From positions 2,356,001 through 2,420,000 of the forward strand of contig NZ_PDCM01000002.1 in NCBI RefSeq assembly GCF_008634025.1: a stretch of DNA of 64,000 nt, written 5' to 3'. Origin of the DNA: Streptomyces albofaciens JCM 4342 (GTDB taxonomy: Bacteria > Actinomycetota > Actinomycetes > Streptomycetales > Streptomycetaceae). Under the pieces are notes generated by a model. That model did not search any database. It had not been told where the DNA came from and saw only the letters and a list, made by a program, of their open reading frames with translations. Shown here piece by piece: positions 16,160-24,560 of this stretch (position 1 is its first letter; every line of letters begins with the position of its first letter). The position numbers and the translations under genes are program-made.

Positions 16160-17551
16160 TCAGCCCTTGACCACCGTCACCTCGCCGATGCCGAGCGCCC
16201 TGACGGGCTCCTCGATCTCGGCCGCGTCGCCCACCAGGACGGTCACCAGCCGGTCCACCGGGAAGGCGTTGACGGCCGCGGCGGTGGCCTCGACCGTGCC
16301 GGTCTGCGCCAGCCGTACGTACAGCTGCGCCTGGTAGTCGTCCGGGAGCTGCTGCTCGACCTGGTCGGCGAGGGTTCCGGCGACGGCCGCCGCGGTCTCG
16401 TACTTCAGGGGCGCGACACCGACCAGGTTCTGTACGGCCACGTCCCGCTCGGCGTCCGTCAGGCCCTCCGCCGCGAGGGTGCGCAGCACCTTCCACAGGT
16501 CCTCCAGCGCCGGGCCGGTGGAGCCGGTGTCCACCGAGCCGCTGATGGCGAGCATCGCGGCGCCGTCGCCGTCGGCCGAGGAGCGCAGCACCTGGCCGAA
16601 GGCGCGCACCCCGTAGGTGTAGCCCTTCTCCTCGCGCAGCACCCGGTCCAGGCGGGAGGTGAGGGTGCCGCCGAGGCAGTACGTGCCGAGGACCTGGGCG
16701 GGCCAGACGCGGTCGTGCCGGTCCGGGCCGATGCGGCCGATGAGCAGCTGGGTCTGTACGGCGCCGGGGCGGTCGACGATCACGACGCGGCCGGTGTCGT
16801 CGGCGGTGATCGGGCTGGCCTTGACCGGCTCGGCGGGCGAACCCGTCCAGGCGCCGAGGGTCTCCGCCAGAGCCGCGTCCACGTCGACGCCGGCGAAGTC
16901 GCCGACGATGACGGCGGTGGCCGTGGCGGGGCGCACATGCGCCTCGTAGAAGGCGCGGACGGCCGCCGCGTCGATGCGGGAGACGGTCTCCTCGGTGCCC
17001 TGGCGGGGCCGCGACATCCGGGAGTCGGCCGGGAACAGCTCCTTGGACAGGGCCATCGCGGCGCGCCGGGCCGGGTTGGCCAGCTCGTGCGGGATCTCGT
17101 CGAGGCGGTTGCGCACCAGGCGCTCGACCTCGCCGTCCGGGAAGGCGGGGGCGCGCAGGGCGTCGGCGAGCAGGCCGAGCGCCTTGTCCAGCCGGGAGGC
17201 CGGGACCTCCAGGGAGACGCGGACGCCGGGGTGGTCGGCGTGCGAGTCCAGGGTGGCGCCGCAGCGCTCCAGCTCGGCGGCGAACTGCTCGGCGTCGTGC
17301 TTGTCGGTGCCCTCGGACAGGGCCCGCGCCATGATCGTGGCGACCCCGTCCAGGCCCTCGGGCTCGGCCTCCAGGGGCGCGACGATGTCGATCTCGACGG
17401 CGACGACCTGCTGGCCGGGGCGGTGGCTGCGCAGGACCGTCAGGCCGTTGGGCAGCTGCGCGCGCTCGGGGGCGGGGAACGCCCACGGCTTGGGCTCGCC
17501 GCCGGCCGGCTGCGGGTGGAAGGTCATCGTGGTGCTGACGGCGTCGCTCAC
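16160..17551 (-). CDS. M16 peptidase-like protein, non-catalytic partner
   Basis: A 463-residue M16-family (pitrilysin/processing-peptidase) protein. It has the two homologous M16 halves, but the first half reads GVATIMARALSEGT where the active subunit has the zinc motif HxxEH, so the metal site is missing. The second half keeps the usual GTYCLGGTLTSRLDRVLREEKGYTYG region (shown in part here). Such proteins form heterodimers with an active partner, encoded by the gene just upstream. Its GTG start at 17551 overlaps the partner's stop by four bases (GTGA), giving translational coupling. Confidence 0.9.
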   Translation of the reverse strand: MSDAVSTTMTFHPQPAGGEPKPWAFPAPERAQLPNGLTVLRSHRPGQQVVAVEIDIVAPLEAEPEGLDGVATIMARALSEGTDKHDAEQFAAELERCGATLDSHADHPGVRVSLEVPASRLDKALGLLADALRAPAFPDGEVERLVRNRLDEIPHELANPARRAAMALSKELFPADSRMSRPRQGTEETVSRIDAAAVRAFYEAHVRPATATAVIVGDFAGVDVDAALAETLGAWTGSPAEPVKASPITADDTGRVVIVDRPGAVQTQLLIGRIGPDRHDRVWPAQVLGTYCLGGTLTSRLDRVLREEKGYTYGVRAFGQVLRSSADGDGAAMLAISGSVDTGSTGPALEDLWKVLRTLAAEGLTDAERDVAVQNLVGVAPLKYETAAAVAGTLADQVEQQLPDDYQAQLYVRLAQTGTVEATAAAVNAFPVDRLVTVLVGDAAEIEEPVRALGIGEVTVVKG

Positions 17552-18891
17552 TGGGCCGCCTCCTCGTCGTTGTCCTCGGCGGCGGTCGGCTCGGTCGGCT
17601 CGTACACGAGGACCGCGCGGTTGTCGGGGCGCAGCCGGGCCTGGGCGACCTCCTGCACCTCCTGCGGGGTGATGTCCAGGACGCGCCGCACGGCGGTCAG
17701 GGCCAGCTGCGGGTCGCCGAACAGGACCGCGTAACGGCACAGTTCGTCGGCGCGCCCGGCGGCCGTGGCGAGCCGGTCCAGCCACTCGCGCTCCAACTGG
17801 GCCTGCGCGCGCTCCATCTCCTCGGGGCTCGGGCCCTCGGCGGCGAAGCGGGCCAGCTCCTCGTCCACGGCGCTCTCGATCTCCGGCACCTCGACGCCGC
17901 CGGAGGTCTTCACGTCCAGCCAGCCGAGCGAGGGGGCCCCGGCCAGCCGCAGCAGGCCGAAGCCCGCGGCCACGGCCGTGCGGTCGCGGCGCACCAGCCG
18001 GTTGTACAGGCGCGAGGACTCGCCGCCGCCGAGCACCGTCAGCGCCAGGTCGGCGGCGTCGGCCTCGCGGGTGCCGTCCTGCGGGAGGCGGTAGGCGGCC
18101 ATCAGGGCGCGGGAGGGTACGTCCTCCTCGACAACCTCGCGCAGCTCCTTGCCGATGACGTCCGGGAGCGTGCCGTCGCGCGGCGGCTGCTTGCCCTCGT
18201 GGCCGGGGATGGAGCCGAAGTACTTCTCCACCCAGGCGAGGGTCTGCTCGGGGTCGATGTCGCCGACGACCGACAGGACCGCGTTGTTGGGCGCGTAGTA
18301 CGTACGGAAGAAGGCCCGCGCGTCCTCCAGGGAGGCGGCGTCCAGGTCGGCCATCGAACCGATGGGCGTGTGGTGGTACGGGTGGCCCTCCGGGTACGCC
18401 ATGGCCGTCAGCTTTTCGAAGGCCGTGCCATAGGGGACGTTGTCGTAGCGCTGGCGGCGCTCGTTCTTGACGACGTCGCGCTGGTTCTCCAGGGACTCCT
18501 CGTCCAGCGCCGTCAGCAGGGAGCCCATGCGGTCGGCCTCCAGCCACAGCGCGAGCTCCAGCTGGTGGGCGGGCATGGTCTCGAAGTAGTTGGTGCGCTC
18601 GAAGCTGGTCGTGCCGTTCAGGGAGCCGCCGGCGCCCTGGACCAGTTCGAAGTGGCCGTTGCCGGCGACCTGGGCGGATCCCTGGAACATCAGGTGCTCG
18701 AAGAGGTGGGCCAGGCCCGTGCGGCCCTTGACCTCGTGCCGGGAGCCGACGTCGTACCAGAGGCAGACCGCGGCCACCGGAGTCAGGTGATCTTCGGAGA
18801 GCACCACGCGCAGGCCATTGGCCAGCCGGTGCTCGGTCGCTGTCAGGCCGCCGGAGCCGGCTTGTTCTGTGGCCGTGTGACCCATGGGCAT
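17548..18891 (-). CDS. M16 zinc metallopeptidase, catalytic subunit
   Basis: A 447-residue M16B peptidase. The inverted zinc motif HLFEH is in GLAHLFEHLMFQG near residue 57, with the distal Glu expected in the ENQRDVVKNERRQRYDN segment. It probably degrades peptides in the cytoplasm; no signal peptide is seen. The ATG at 18891 has AAGGGA 6 bases upstream. A much longer open frame continues to the right over parC in antisense and is not real. It is the first gene of a two-gene operon with the inactive partner and is divergent from parC. Confidence 0.92.
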   Translation of the reverse strand: MPMGHTATEQAGSGGLTATEHRLANGLRVVLSEDHLTPVAAVCLWYDVGSRHEVKGRTGLAHLFEHLMFQGSAQVAGNGHFELVQGAGGSLNGTTSFERTNYFETMPAHQLELALWLEADRMGSLLTALDEESLENQRDVVKNERRQRYDNVPYGTAFEKLTAMAYPEGHPYHHTPIGSMADLDAASLEDARAFFRTYYAPNNAVLSVVGDIDPEQTLAWVEKYFGSIPGHEGKQPPRDGTLPDVIGKELREVVEEDVPSRALMAAYRLPQDGTREADAADLALTVLGGGESSRLYNRLVRRDRTAVAAGFGLLRLAGAPSLGWLDVKTSGGVEVPEIESAVDEELARFAAEGPSPEEMERAQAQLEREWLDRLATAAGRADELCRYAVLFGDPQLALTAVRRVLDITPQEVQEVAQARLRPDNRAVLVYEPTEPTAAEDNDEEAAQ

Positions 18892-19131
18892 GTACGTCCC
18901 TTCGATCCGCTTGCGAGGAAGTTCTGTCACTGTATGCAAGCGCGTCGGGCTATGGCGAAGTTCCCGTCCGGGCTGCCTCGTACGAGCGGACTTCGCGGCG
19001 GCCTCGTCCGGCGGCCCGGGGAGGGTCGCGGTCGGCGTTGTCAGTGGGGCGGGCCACAATGGTCCGCACACGCCCCGACGTGATCCAGCATCGGCAAGCA
19101 GCAGGACGCAAGCGAAGGAGCCGCAGCCGCG

Positions 19132-21579
19132 ATGGCCCGCCGTAGCACGAAGACCCCGCCGCCGGACGACTTCGAGGAGAGGATCCTCGATATCGACGTC
19201 GTCGACGAGATGCAGGGCTCCTTCCTTGAGTACGCGTACTCGGTCATCTACTCCCGCGCCCTCCCGGACGCCCGCGACGGCCTCAAGCCCGTGCACCGCC
19301 GCATCCTCTACCAGATGAACGAGATGGGGCTGCGCCCCGAGCGCAGCTACGTCAAGTGCGCCCGCGTCGTCGGCGAGGTGATGGGCAAGCTCCACCCGCA
19401 CGGCGACGCGTCCATCTACGACGCCCTGGTGCGGATGGCGCAGCCCTTCTCCATGCGGCTGCCCCTGGTCGACGGCCACGGCAACTTCGGCTCGCTCGGC
19501 AACGACGACCCGCCCGCCGCCATGCGGTACACCGAGTGCAAGATGGCCTCGGCCACGTCCCTGATGACCGAGTCCATCGACGAGGACACGGTCGACTTCG
19601 CGCCGAACTACGACGGCCAGGAGCAGGAGCCGGTCGCTCTCCCGGCCGCGTACCCGAACCTGCTGGTCAACGGCGCGTCCGGGATCGCCGTCGGCATGGC
19701 GACGAACATGCCGCCGCACAACCTCGGCGAGGTGATCGCCGCGGCCCGCCACCTGATCAAGCACCCGAACGCGGACCTTGAGACGCTGATGCGGTTCGTG
19801 CCCGGCCCGGACCTGCCGACCGGCGGCCGGATCGTGGGCCTGGGCGGCATCCGGGACGCGTACGAGACCGGCCGCGGCACGTTCAAGATCCGCGCCACCG
19901 TCTCGATCGAGAACGTCACCGCCCGCCGCAAGGGCCTGGTCGTCACGGAGCTGCCGTTCGCGGTCGGCCCCGAGAAGGTCATCTCCAAGATCAAGGACCT
20001 GGTGGGCGCGAAGAAGCTCCAGGGCATCGCGGACGTCAAGGACCTCACCGACCGCGAGCACGGCCTGCGCCTGGTCATCGAGATCAAGAACGGCTTCAAC
20101 CCGGAGGCCGTCCTGGAGCAGCTGTACAAGCTCACGGCCATGGAGGAGTCCTTCGGCATCAACAACGTCGCGCTGGTCGACGGCCAGCCGCTGACGCTGG
20201 GCCTGAAGGAGCTGCTGGAGGTCTACGTCGACCACCGCTTCGACGTGGTGCGCCGCCGCAGCGAGTTCCGGCGCGGCAAGAAGCGCGACCGCCTCCACCT
20301 GGTCGAGGGCCTGCTGACGGCCCTGGTCGACATCGACGAGGTCATCCGCCTGATCCGCTCCAGCGAGAACAGCGCGCAGGCCAAGGAGCGGCTGATCGAC
20401 CGCTTCGCGCTCAGCGACGTCCAGACGCAGTACATCCTCGACACCCCGCTGCGCCGGCTGACCAAGTTCGACCGCATCGAGCTGGAATCCGAGCGCGACA
20501 CCCTGAACGCCGACATCGAGAAGCTCACGAAGATCCTCGATTCGGACGCCGAGCTGCGCAAGCTGGTCTCCGGCGAGCTGGCCGCGGTGGCCAAGAAGTA
20601 CGGCACGGACCGGCGGACGGTCCTGCTGGAATCGGCGGGCGCCACGGCGGCGGCCGTGCCGCTGGAGGTCGCCGACGACCCGTGCCGGGTGCTGCTGTCC
20701 TCGACGGGGCTGCTGGCCCGTACGGCCAACGGCGAGGTGAACTTCGACGCGGAGGCCAAGCGCGTCAAGCACGACGTGATCGTCTCGGCGGTGCCGGCCA
20801 CCACGCGCGGCGAGGTGGGCGCGGTGACGTCCGCGGGCCGGCTGCTGCGCCTCCAGGTGGTCGACCTGCCGCAGCTGCCGGACACCGTCGCCGCGCCGAA
20901 CCTGTCCGGTGGCGCGCCGGTCTCGGAATTCCTCTCCCTCCAGGAGGGCGAGGAACTGATCTGCCTGATGACGCTCGACGAGTCCTCGCCGGGCCTGGCG
21001 CTCGGCACCCAGCAGGGCATCGTCAAGCGCGTGGTGCCGGACTACCCCTCCAACAAGGAGGAGTTGGAGGTCATCACCCTCAAGGAGGGCGACCGCATCG
21101 TGGGCGCCGCGGAGCTGCGTACGGGCGAGGAGGACCTGGTCTTCATCACCGACGAGGCGCAGCTGCTGCGCTATCCGGCGGGGCAGGTGCGGCCGCAGGG
21201 CCGGCCCGCGGGCGGCATGACGGGCATCAAGCTGGGCCCGGACGCGAAGGTCATCTTCTTCTCGGCCGTCGACCCGGCCGCCGACGCCATGGTCTTCACG
21301 GTCTCCGGCTCGCACGGCACGCTCGACGACTCGGTCTCGACGGCCAAGCTCACGCCGTTCGACCAGTACCCGCGCAAGGGCCGGGCGACCGGTGGCGTGC
21401 GCTGCCAGCGGTTCCTCAAGGGCGAGGACTGCCTGTCGCTGGCCTGGGCCGGCTCCGCACCGGTACGGGCCGCGGACGCCAAGGGCTCCCCGGTCCCCCT
21501 GCCGGACCCGGACCCGCGGCGCGACGGCTCGGGCGTACCGCTGACGAAGCCGGTCACGGCGCTGGCGGGGCCGGTGTGA
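19132..21579 (+). CDS. parC: DNA topoisomerase IV subunit A
   Basis: An 815-residue type IIA topoisomerase breakage-reunion subunit. The catalytic tyrosine is about residue 133 in AAMRYTE; the quinolone-resistance region includes [20 protein letters not shown]. The C-terminal beta-pinwheel (from about residue 515) lacks the gyrase box QRRGGKG, which argues for ParC rather than GyrA. It works with ParE (encoded at 33.3-35.4 kb on the other strand) to decatenate chromosomes, which matters for sporulation septation. Monocistronic; divergent from the M16 operon over 240 bases. Confidence 0.93.
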   Translation: MARRSTKTPPPDDFEERILDIDVVDEMQGSFLEYAYSVIYSRALPDARDGLKPVHRRILYQMNEMGLRPERSYVKCARVVGEVMGKLHPHGDASIYDALVRMAQPFSMRLPLVDGHGNFGSLGNDDPPAAMRYTECKMASATSLMTESIDEDTVDFAPNYDGQEQEPVALPAAYPNLLVNGASGIAVGMATNMPPHNLGEVIAAARHLIKHPNADLETLMRFVPGPDLPTGGRIVGLGGIRDAYETGRGTFKIRATVSIENVTARRKGLVVTELPFAVGPEKVISKIKDLVGAKKLQGIADVKDLTDREHGLRLVIEIKNGFNPEAVLEQLYKLTAMEESFGINNVALVDGQPLTLGLKELLEVYVDHRFDVVRRRSEFRRGKKRDRLHLVEGLLTALVDIDEVIRLIRSSENSAQAKERLIDRFALSDVQTQYILDTPLRRLTKFDRIELESERDTLNADIEKLTKILDSDAELRKLVSGELAAVAKKYGTDRRTVLLESAGATAAAVPLEVADDPCRVLLSSTGLLARTANGEVNFDAEAKRVKHDVIVSAVPATTRGEVGAVTSAGRLLRLQVVDLPQLPDTVAAPNLSGGAPVSEFLSLQEGEELICLMTLDESSPGLALGTQQGIVKRVVPDYPSNKEELEVITLKEGDRIVGAAELRTGEEDLVFITDEAQLLRYPAGQVRPQGRPAGGMTGIKLGPDAKVIFFSAVDPAADAMVFTVSGSHGTLDDSVSTAKLTPFDQYPRKGRATGGVRCQRFLKGEDCLSLAWAGSAPVRAADAKGSPVPLPDPDPRRDGSGVPLTKPVTALAGPV

Positions 21580-21690
21580 CGGGCGAGGTGGAGTGAGGGC
21601 GGGGGCCCGGCGGCGGCGTGGCCGGGCCGGGCCCCCGCCCTGTGTGGGAGAGCGCTGTCCCGCTGTGCGGGATCGCACGTGCCGCGCGGG

Positions 21691-22932
21691 CTACAGCTCG
21701 TCGTATTCCTCCGGCCGCCCCGGGGCGAAGTCCGCGGGCCCATCGGGGTCCCCGGGTCCTCCTGGCTCGGGGTCCCCGGGCTCCCCCGGCTCGGGGCCCC
21801 CGGGCTCGCCCCCGGACGGTACGTACCGCAGCACCCCCCACATGCTCTCCGGCCCGGCGCGCTCCGGCCCGGTCTCCCGGCAGTCCGCCAGCTCCTTGCG
21901 CAGCGCCGCCGCGTCGACGCCGCTGCCGATCATGACGAGCTGGGTGCGCCGCTCCTCGTCCGGCTGCCACGGCGACGGGTAGAAGCGCAGGAAGTCGCCG
22001 ACCGCGTGGACGGCGAACTTCTGCCGGTTCTCCGGTACGTCGAAGTGGACGAAGCCCTTGATCCGGTAGAGCCCGGCGGGCCTGCTGTCGAGGAAGGCCA
22101 TCAGCCGGCGCGGGTTCATCGGCGCGTCCGAGACGAACTCCACGCTCTCGTAGGCGGCGTGGAGGTGCTGCCCGTGCCCGTGGCCGCACCCGTGCTCGCG
22201 GCACTCCGGCCCGTCGCAGACATGCTCCCCGGTCGCCTCCCCGCCCGCCGCGGCCTCCGCGTCCGCCTCCGCCCGGATCAGATCCTCGAAGGAGAGCTGG
22301 CGCACCGCCTCGTCCGCCTCGTCGCGCGGCTTGCGGTCGAAGAACAGCTCCGGGTCGATCCGCCCGTACGCGGCCGGCACGACCGGCGTCCCCGGGCTCA
22401 GCTCGGCGAGCGTGTCCAGGAGGGCACGCTGCTCCGCCGCCCCGATCCGGTCGGCCTTGTTCAGGACCACGAGGTCGGCGACGGCCACATGCCGGTCGAT
22501 CTCCGGGTGCCGGGCCCGGGTGGCGGCGAACTCGGCCGCGTCCACGACCTCGGTGAGCCCGCCGTAGACGATCCGGTCGTTCTCGCTGGCCAGGATCATG
22601 CGGATGAGTTCCTGGGGCTCGGCCAGCCCGCTGGCCTCGATGACGATGACGTCGATACGGGCCGCCGGGCGGGCCAGGCGCTCCAGGTACTCGTCCAGTT
22701 CGCTGGTGTCGACCGCGCAGCACAGGCAGCCGTTGCCCAGCGAGACCATCGAGTCGACCTGTCCCGCCACCGTCATGGCGTCGATCTCGATGGAGCCGAA
22801 GTCGTTGACGACCGCGCCCACGCGGCTCCCGCCGCTGCGGCCCAGCAGGTGGTTGAGCAGGGTCGTCTTGCCGGAGCCGAGGAATCCGGCGAGCACGATG
22901 ACCGGGATCTGTCGCGGGGCCTGCGGGGCCAA
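21691..22932 (-). CDS. CobW/COG0523-family GTP-binding metallochaperone
   Basis: A 413-residue G3E GTPase. Walker A is GFLGSGKTTLLNHLLG near residue 18, the metal-binding CxCC motif is GNGCLCCAV, and NKADRIG is the guanine specificity motif. A His-rich stretch (HGCGHGHGQHLH) may hold metal. The C-terminal CobW_C domain has YRIKGFVHFD. COG0523 proteins deliver zinc, cobalt or other metals to client enzymes. The last ~45 residues are a Gly/Pro/Glu repeat tail. No Zur box was seen upstream; the gene follows citrate synthase by 58 bases and may be co-transcribed. Confidence 0.9.
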   Translation of the reverse strand: MAPQAPRQIPVIVLAGFLGSGKTTLLNHLLGRSGGSRVGAVVNDFGSIEIDAMTVAGQVDSMVSLGNGCLCCAVDTSELDEYLERLARPAARIDVIVIEASGLAEPQELIRMILASENDRIVYGGLTEVVDAAEFAATRARHPEIDRHVAVADLVVLNKADRIGAAEQRALLDTLAELSPGTPVVPAAYGRIDPELFFDRKPRDEADEAVRQLSFEDLIRAEADAEAAAGGEATGEHVCDGPECREHGCGHGHGQHLHAAYESVEFVSDAPMNPRRLMAFLDSRPAGLYRIKGFVHFDVPENRQKFAVHAVGDFLRFYPSPWQPDEERRTQLVMIGSGVDAAALRKELADCRETGPERAGPESMWGVLRYVPSGGEPGGPEPGEPGDPEPGGPGDPDGPADFAPGRPEEYDEL

Positions 22933-22990
22933 GGGGGCGCCTCCATCGTCGTACGTCGGTGCGGCGGCGCGCCGGCGGTCCGGTGCGCCG

Positions 22991-24157
22991 TCAGTTCAGC
23001 GCGGCGGGCACCGGCTGCGGCGGGGGCGGACCCACATAGCGGGCCGCCGGACGGATGATCTTCGAGTCGTCCGCCTGCTCCAGGATATTGGCGCTCCACC
23101 CGATCACCCGCGCGGCGCAGAAGGTGGGGGTGAACATCTCCCGGGGCAGGCCGCACAGCTCCATCACCACGCCCGCGTAGAACTCGACGTTGGTGTGCAG
23201 TTCCCGGCCGGGCTTCAGTTCGGCGAGAAGCGCCTCGACGCGCTCCTCCACCCGCACCGCGAAGTCCACGAGCGGCCCGCCGAAGCCGCGCGCGATGTCC
23301 CGCAGCATCCGCGAGCGGGGGTCCTCGGTGCGGTAGACGGGGTGCCCGAAGCCCATGATCCGCTCGCCCGAGCGGACGCGTTCGCGGATCCAGGGGTCGA
23401 TGCGGTCCGGGCTGCCGATGGCGTCGAGGGCGTCCAGGGCCCGGCTGGGCGCACCGCCGTGCAACGGTCCGGAGAGCGCGCCGACCGCACCGGCCAGGCA
23501 GGCCGCGAGGTCGGCGCCGGTGGAGGCGATGACGCGGGCGGTGAAGGTCGAGGCGTTGAAGCCGTGGTCGACGGTGGAGATCAGGTAGCGCTCGATGGCG
23601 CTCGCGCGCTCGGGGTCCGGTTCCTCGCCGGTGAGCATGTAGAGGTAGTTGGCCGCGTACGGAAGATCATCGCGCGGCTCGACCGGTGTCAGGCCCCGGC
23701 CGAGGCGGTGGAGCGCGGTGAGGATGGTGGGCACCGCAGCGCTCGCGGTGAGGGCGTCCGCGCCGCGCTGCTTGGCGTCGATGTCGTACAGGGGCCGGAA
23801 GCCCGCGGCGGCACCGAGCAGGGAGAGCGCGGTGCGCAGGCCGGCGAGCGGACCGCTGCGGGCGCCCGCGCGGGCGATGCCGGGGAGGGCGTCGCGTACG
23901 GCTTCGGGCAGGTGGCGCAGGGGCACGGTCTCCGCCAGGAAGGCGGCGCGCTGCTCCGCGTCCGGCAGGGAACCGCGGAGCATCAGGTGCCAGACGTCCT
24001 CGAAGGTACGGCTCTGCGCGAGCTCCACGGCGGAGTACTGGCGGTAGTGGTAGAAGCCCTCCCCGCCCCGTACGTCGCCCAGTTCGGTCTCGGTGACGAT
24101 CACGCCCGCGAGGCCGCGGGGGACGTCGACGGTGGGGTGTGGCTCGGTGATGGACAT
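22991..24157 (-). CDS. Citrate synthase-family protein (GltA-like)
   Basis: A 388-residue citrate or 2-methylcitrate synthase. Catalytic histidines are in GPLHGGAPSRAL and GFGHPVYRTEDPR. The third catalytic position, normally Asp in NVDFY, is Glu here (TNVEFYAG), so activity or substrate may differ. C-terminal RPAARYVGP fits the substrate-binding arginine region. It faces a second citrate synthase with an N-terminal HTH across a 400-base promoter region. The CobW gene lies downstream. Which reaction it performs cannot be settled from sequence; canonical gltA of the organism is probably elsewhere. Confidence 0.88.
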   Translation of the reverse strand: MSITEPHPTVDVPRGLAGVIVTETELGDVRGGEGFYHYRQYSAVELAQSRTFEDVWHLMLRGSLPDAEQRAAFLAETVPLRHLPEAVRDALPGIARAGARSGPLAGLRTALSLLGAAAGFRPLYDIDAKQRGADALTASAAVPTILTALHRLGRGLTPVEPRDDLPYAANYLYMLTGEEPDPERASAIERYLISTVDHGFNASTFTARVIASTGADLAACLAGAVGALSGPLHGGAPSRALDALDAIGSPDRIDPWIRERVRSGERIMGFGHPVYRTEDPRSRMLRDIARGFGGPLVDFAVRVEERVEALLAELKPGRELHTNVEFYAGVVMELCGLPREMFTPTFCAARVIGWSANILEQADDSKIIRPAARYVGPPPPQPVPAALN

Positions 24158-24200
24158 GGGGTGCGGCGCCTTTCTGCTTTTGGGGCTCGGTGTGTTGGGG

Positions 24201-24344
24201 CTGTTCCGTCTGTTAGGGCTGTTCCGGCTGCTGGTGCTGTCCCGTCTATTGGGGCTGTTCCGGCTGTTGGTGCCGTTCCGTCTGTTGGGGCTGTCCCGGC
24301 TGTTGGTGCCGTTCCGGCTGTTGGGGCTGTCCCGGCTGTTGTTG
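24201..24344. repeat. 18-bp minisatellite, 8 copies, in a divergent promoter region
   Basis: Eight consecutive 18-bp units of the type CTGTTCCGGCTGTTGGKG run from 24201 to 24344, with alternate units ending GGGG or GGTG, suggesting a 36-bp higher-order unit. Both strands stay open in several frames only because 18 is divisible by three. It lies in the leader side of the leftward citrate synthase. Confidence 0.85.
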
Positions 24345-24491
24345 CTGCTTCGGTGGCTCTTTCTGCGCTTCCGGTTCCGCGCTCCCGGGTCCGGCTCTCG
24401 GCTCCAGCTCTCGGTTTCCGGCTTCCGGCTCCGGTCCCGTTGGCCGGCGAGGCCGTTCCGGGCATCTCCGTATTGATGTGACTGTCCATGC
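24345..24491. other. Repeat-flanking part of the citrate synthase intergenic region
   Basis: This part holds degenerate TTCCGGCTCC-type words and no gene. The whole gap between the two divergent genes is 24158-24560. Confidence 0.4.
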
Positions 24492-24526
24492 TTGACTCAA
24501 TGGCTGTCAATATTGATTGAATCAAT
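24492..24526. promoter_or_regulatory. Cluster of TTGA/TCAA operator-like palindromes
   Basis: Three overlapping AT-rich inverted repeats stand out in GC-rich DNA: TTGACTCAA (24492-24500), TCAATATTGA (24507-24516) and ATTGATTGAATCAAT (24512-24526). They lie 35-70 bases before the HTH-citrate synthase start and within the divergent promoter. TGTCAA at 24505-24510 could also be a leftward -35 (TTGACA). The binding protein is unknown; the HTH of the adjacent enzyme is a candidate. Confidence 0.6.
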
Positions 24527-24560
24527 GCATAGGTCGACGCGAATCGATACGGTGGGAGCC

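Noticed and set aside
19132..21579. GyrA instead of ParC
   Set aside because: The gyrase box QRRGGKG is absent, and a ParE gene is present in the same region.
17548..21678. A 1376-codon leftward open frame covering the M16 gene and all of parC in antisense
   Set aside because: Only the left third is the M16 peptidase starting at 18891; the rest is high-GC antisense of a well-supported parC.
22933..22990. Search for a Zur box before the CobW gene
   Set aside because: No AT-rich palindrome in the short gap, so zinc control is not supported here.
24093..24476. Rightward frame giving a hydrophobic GLFRLL repeat protein
   Set aside because: Made entirely by the 18-bp minisatellite staying in frame; it overlaps the citrate synthase start and has no start signal.
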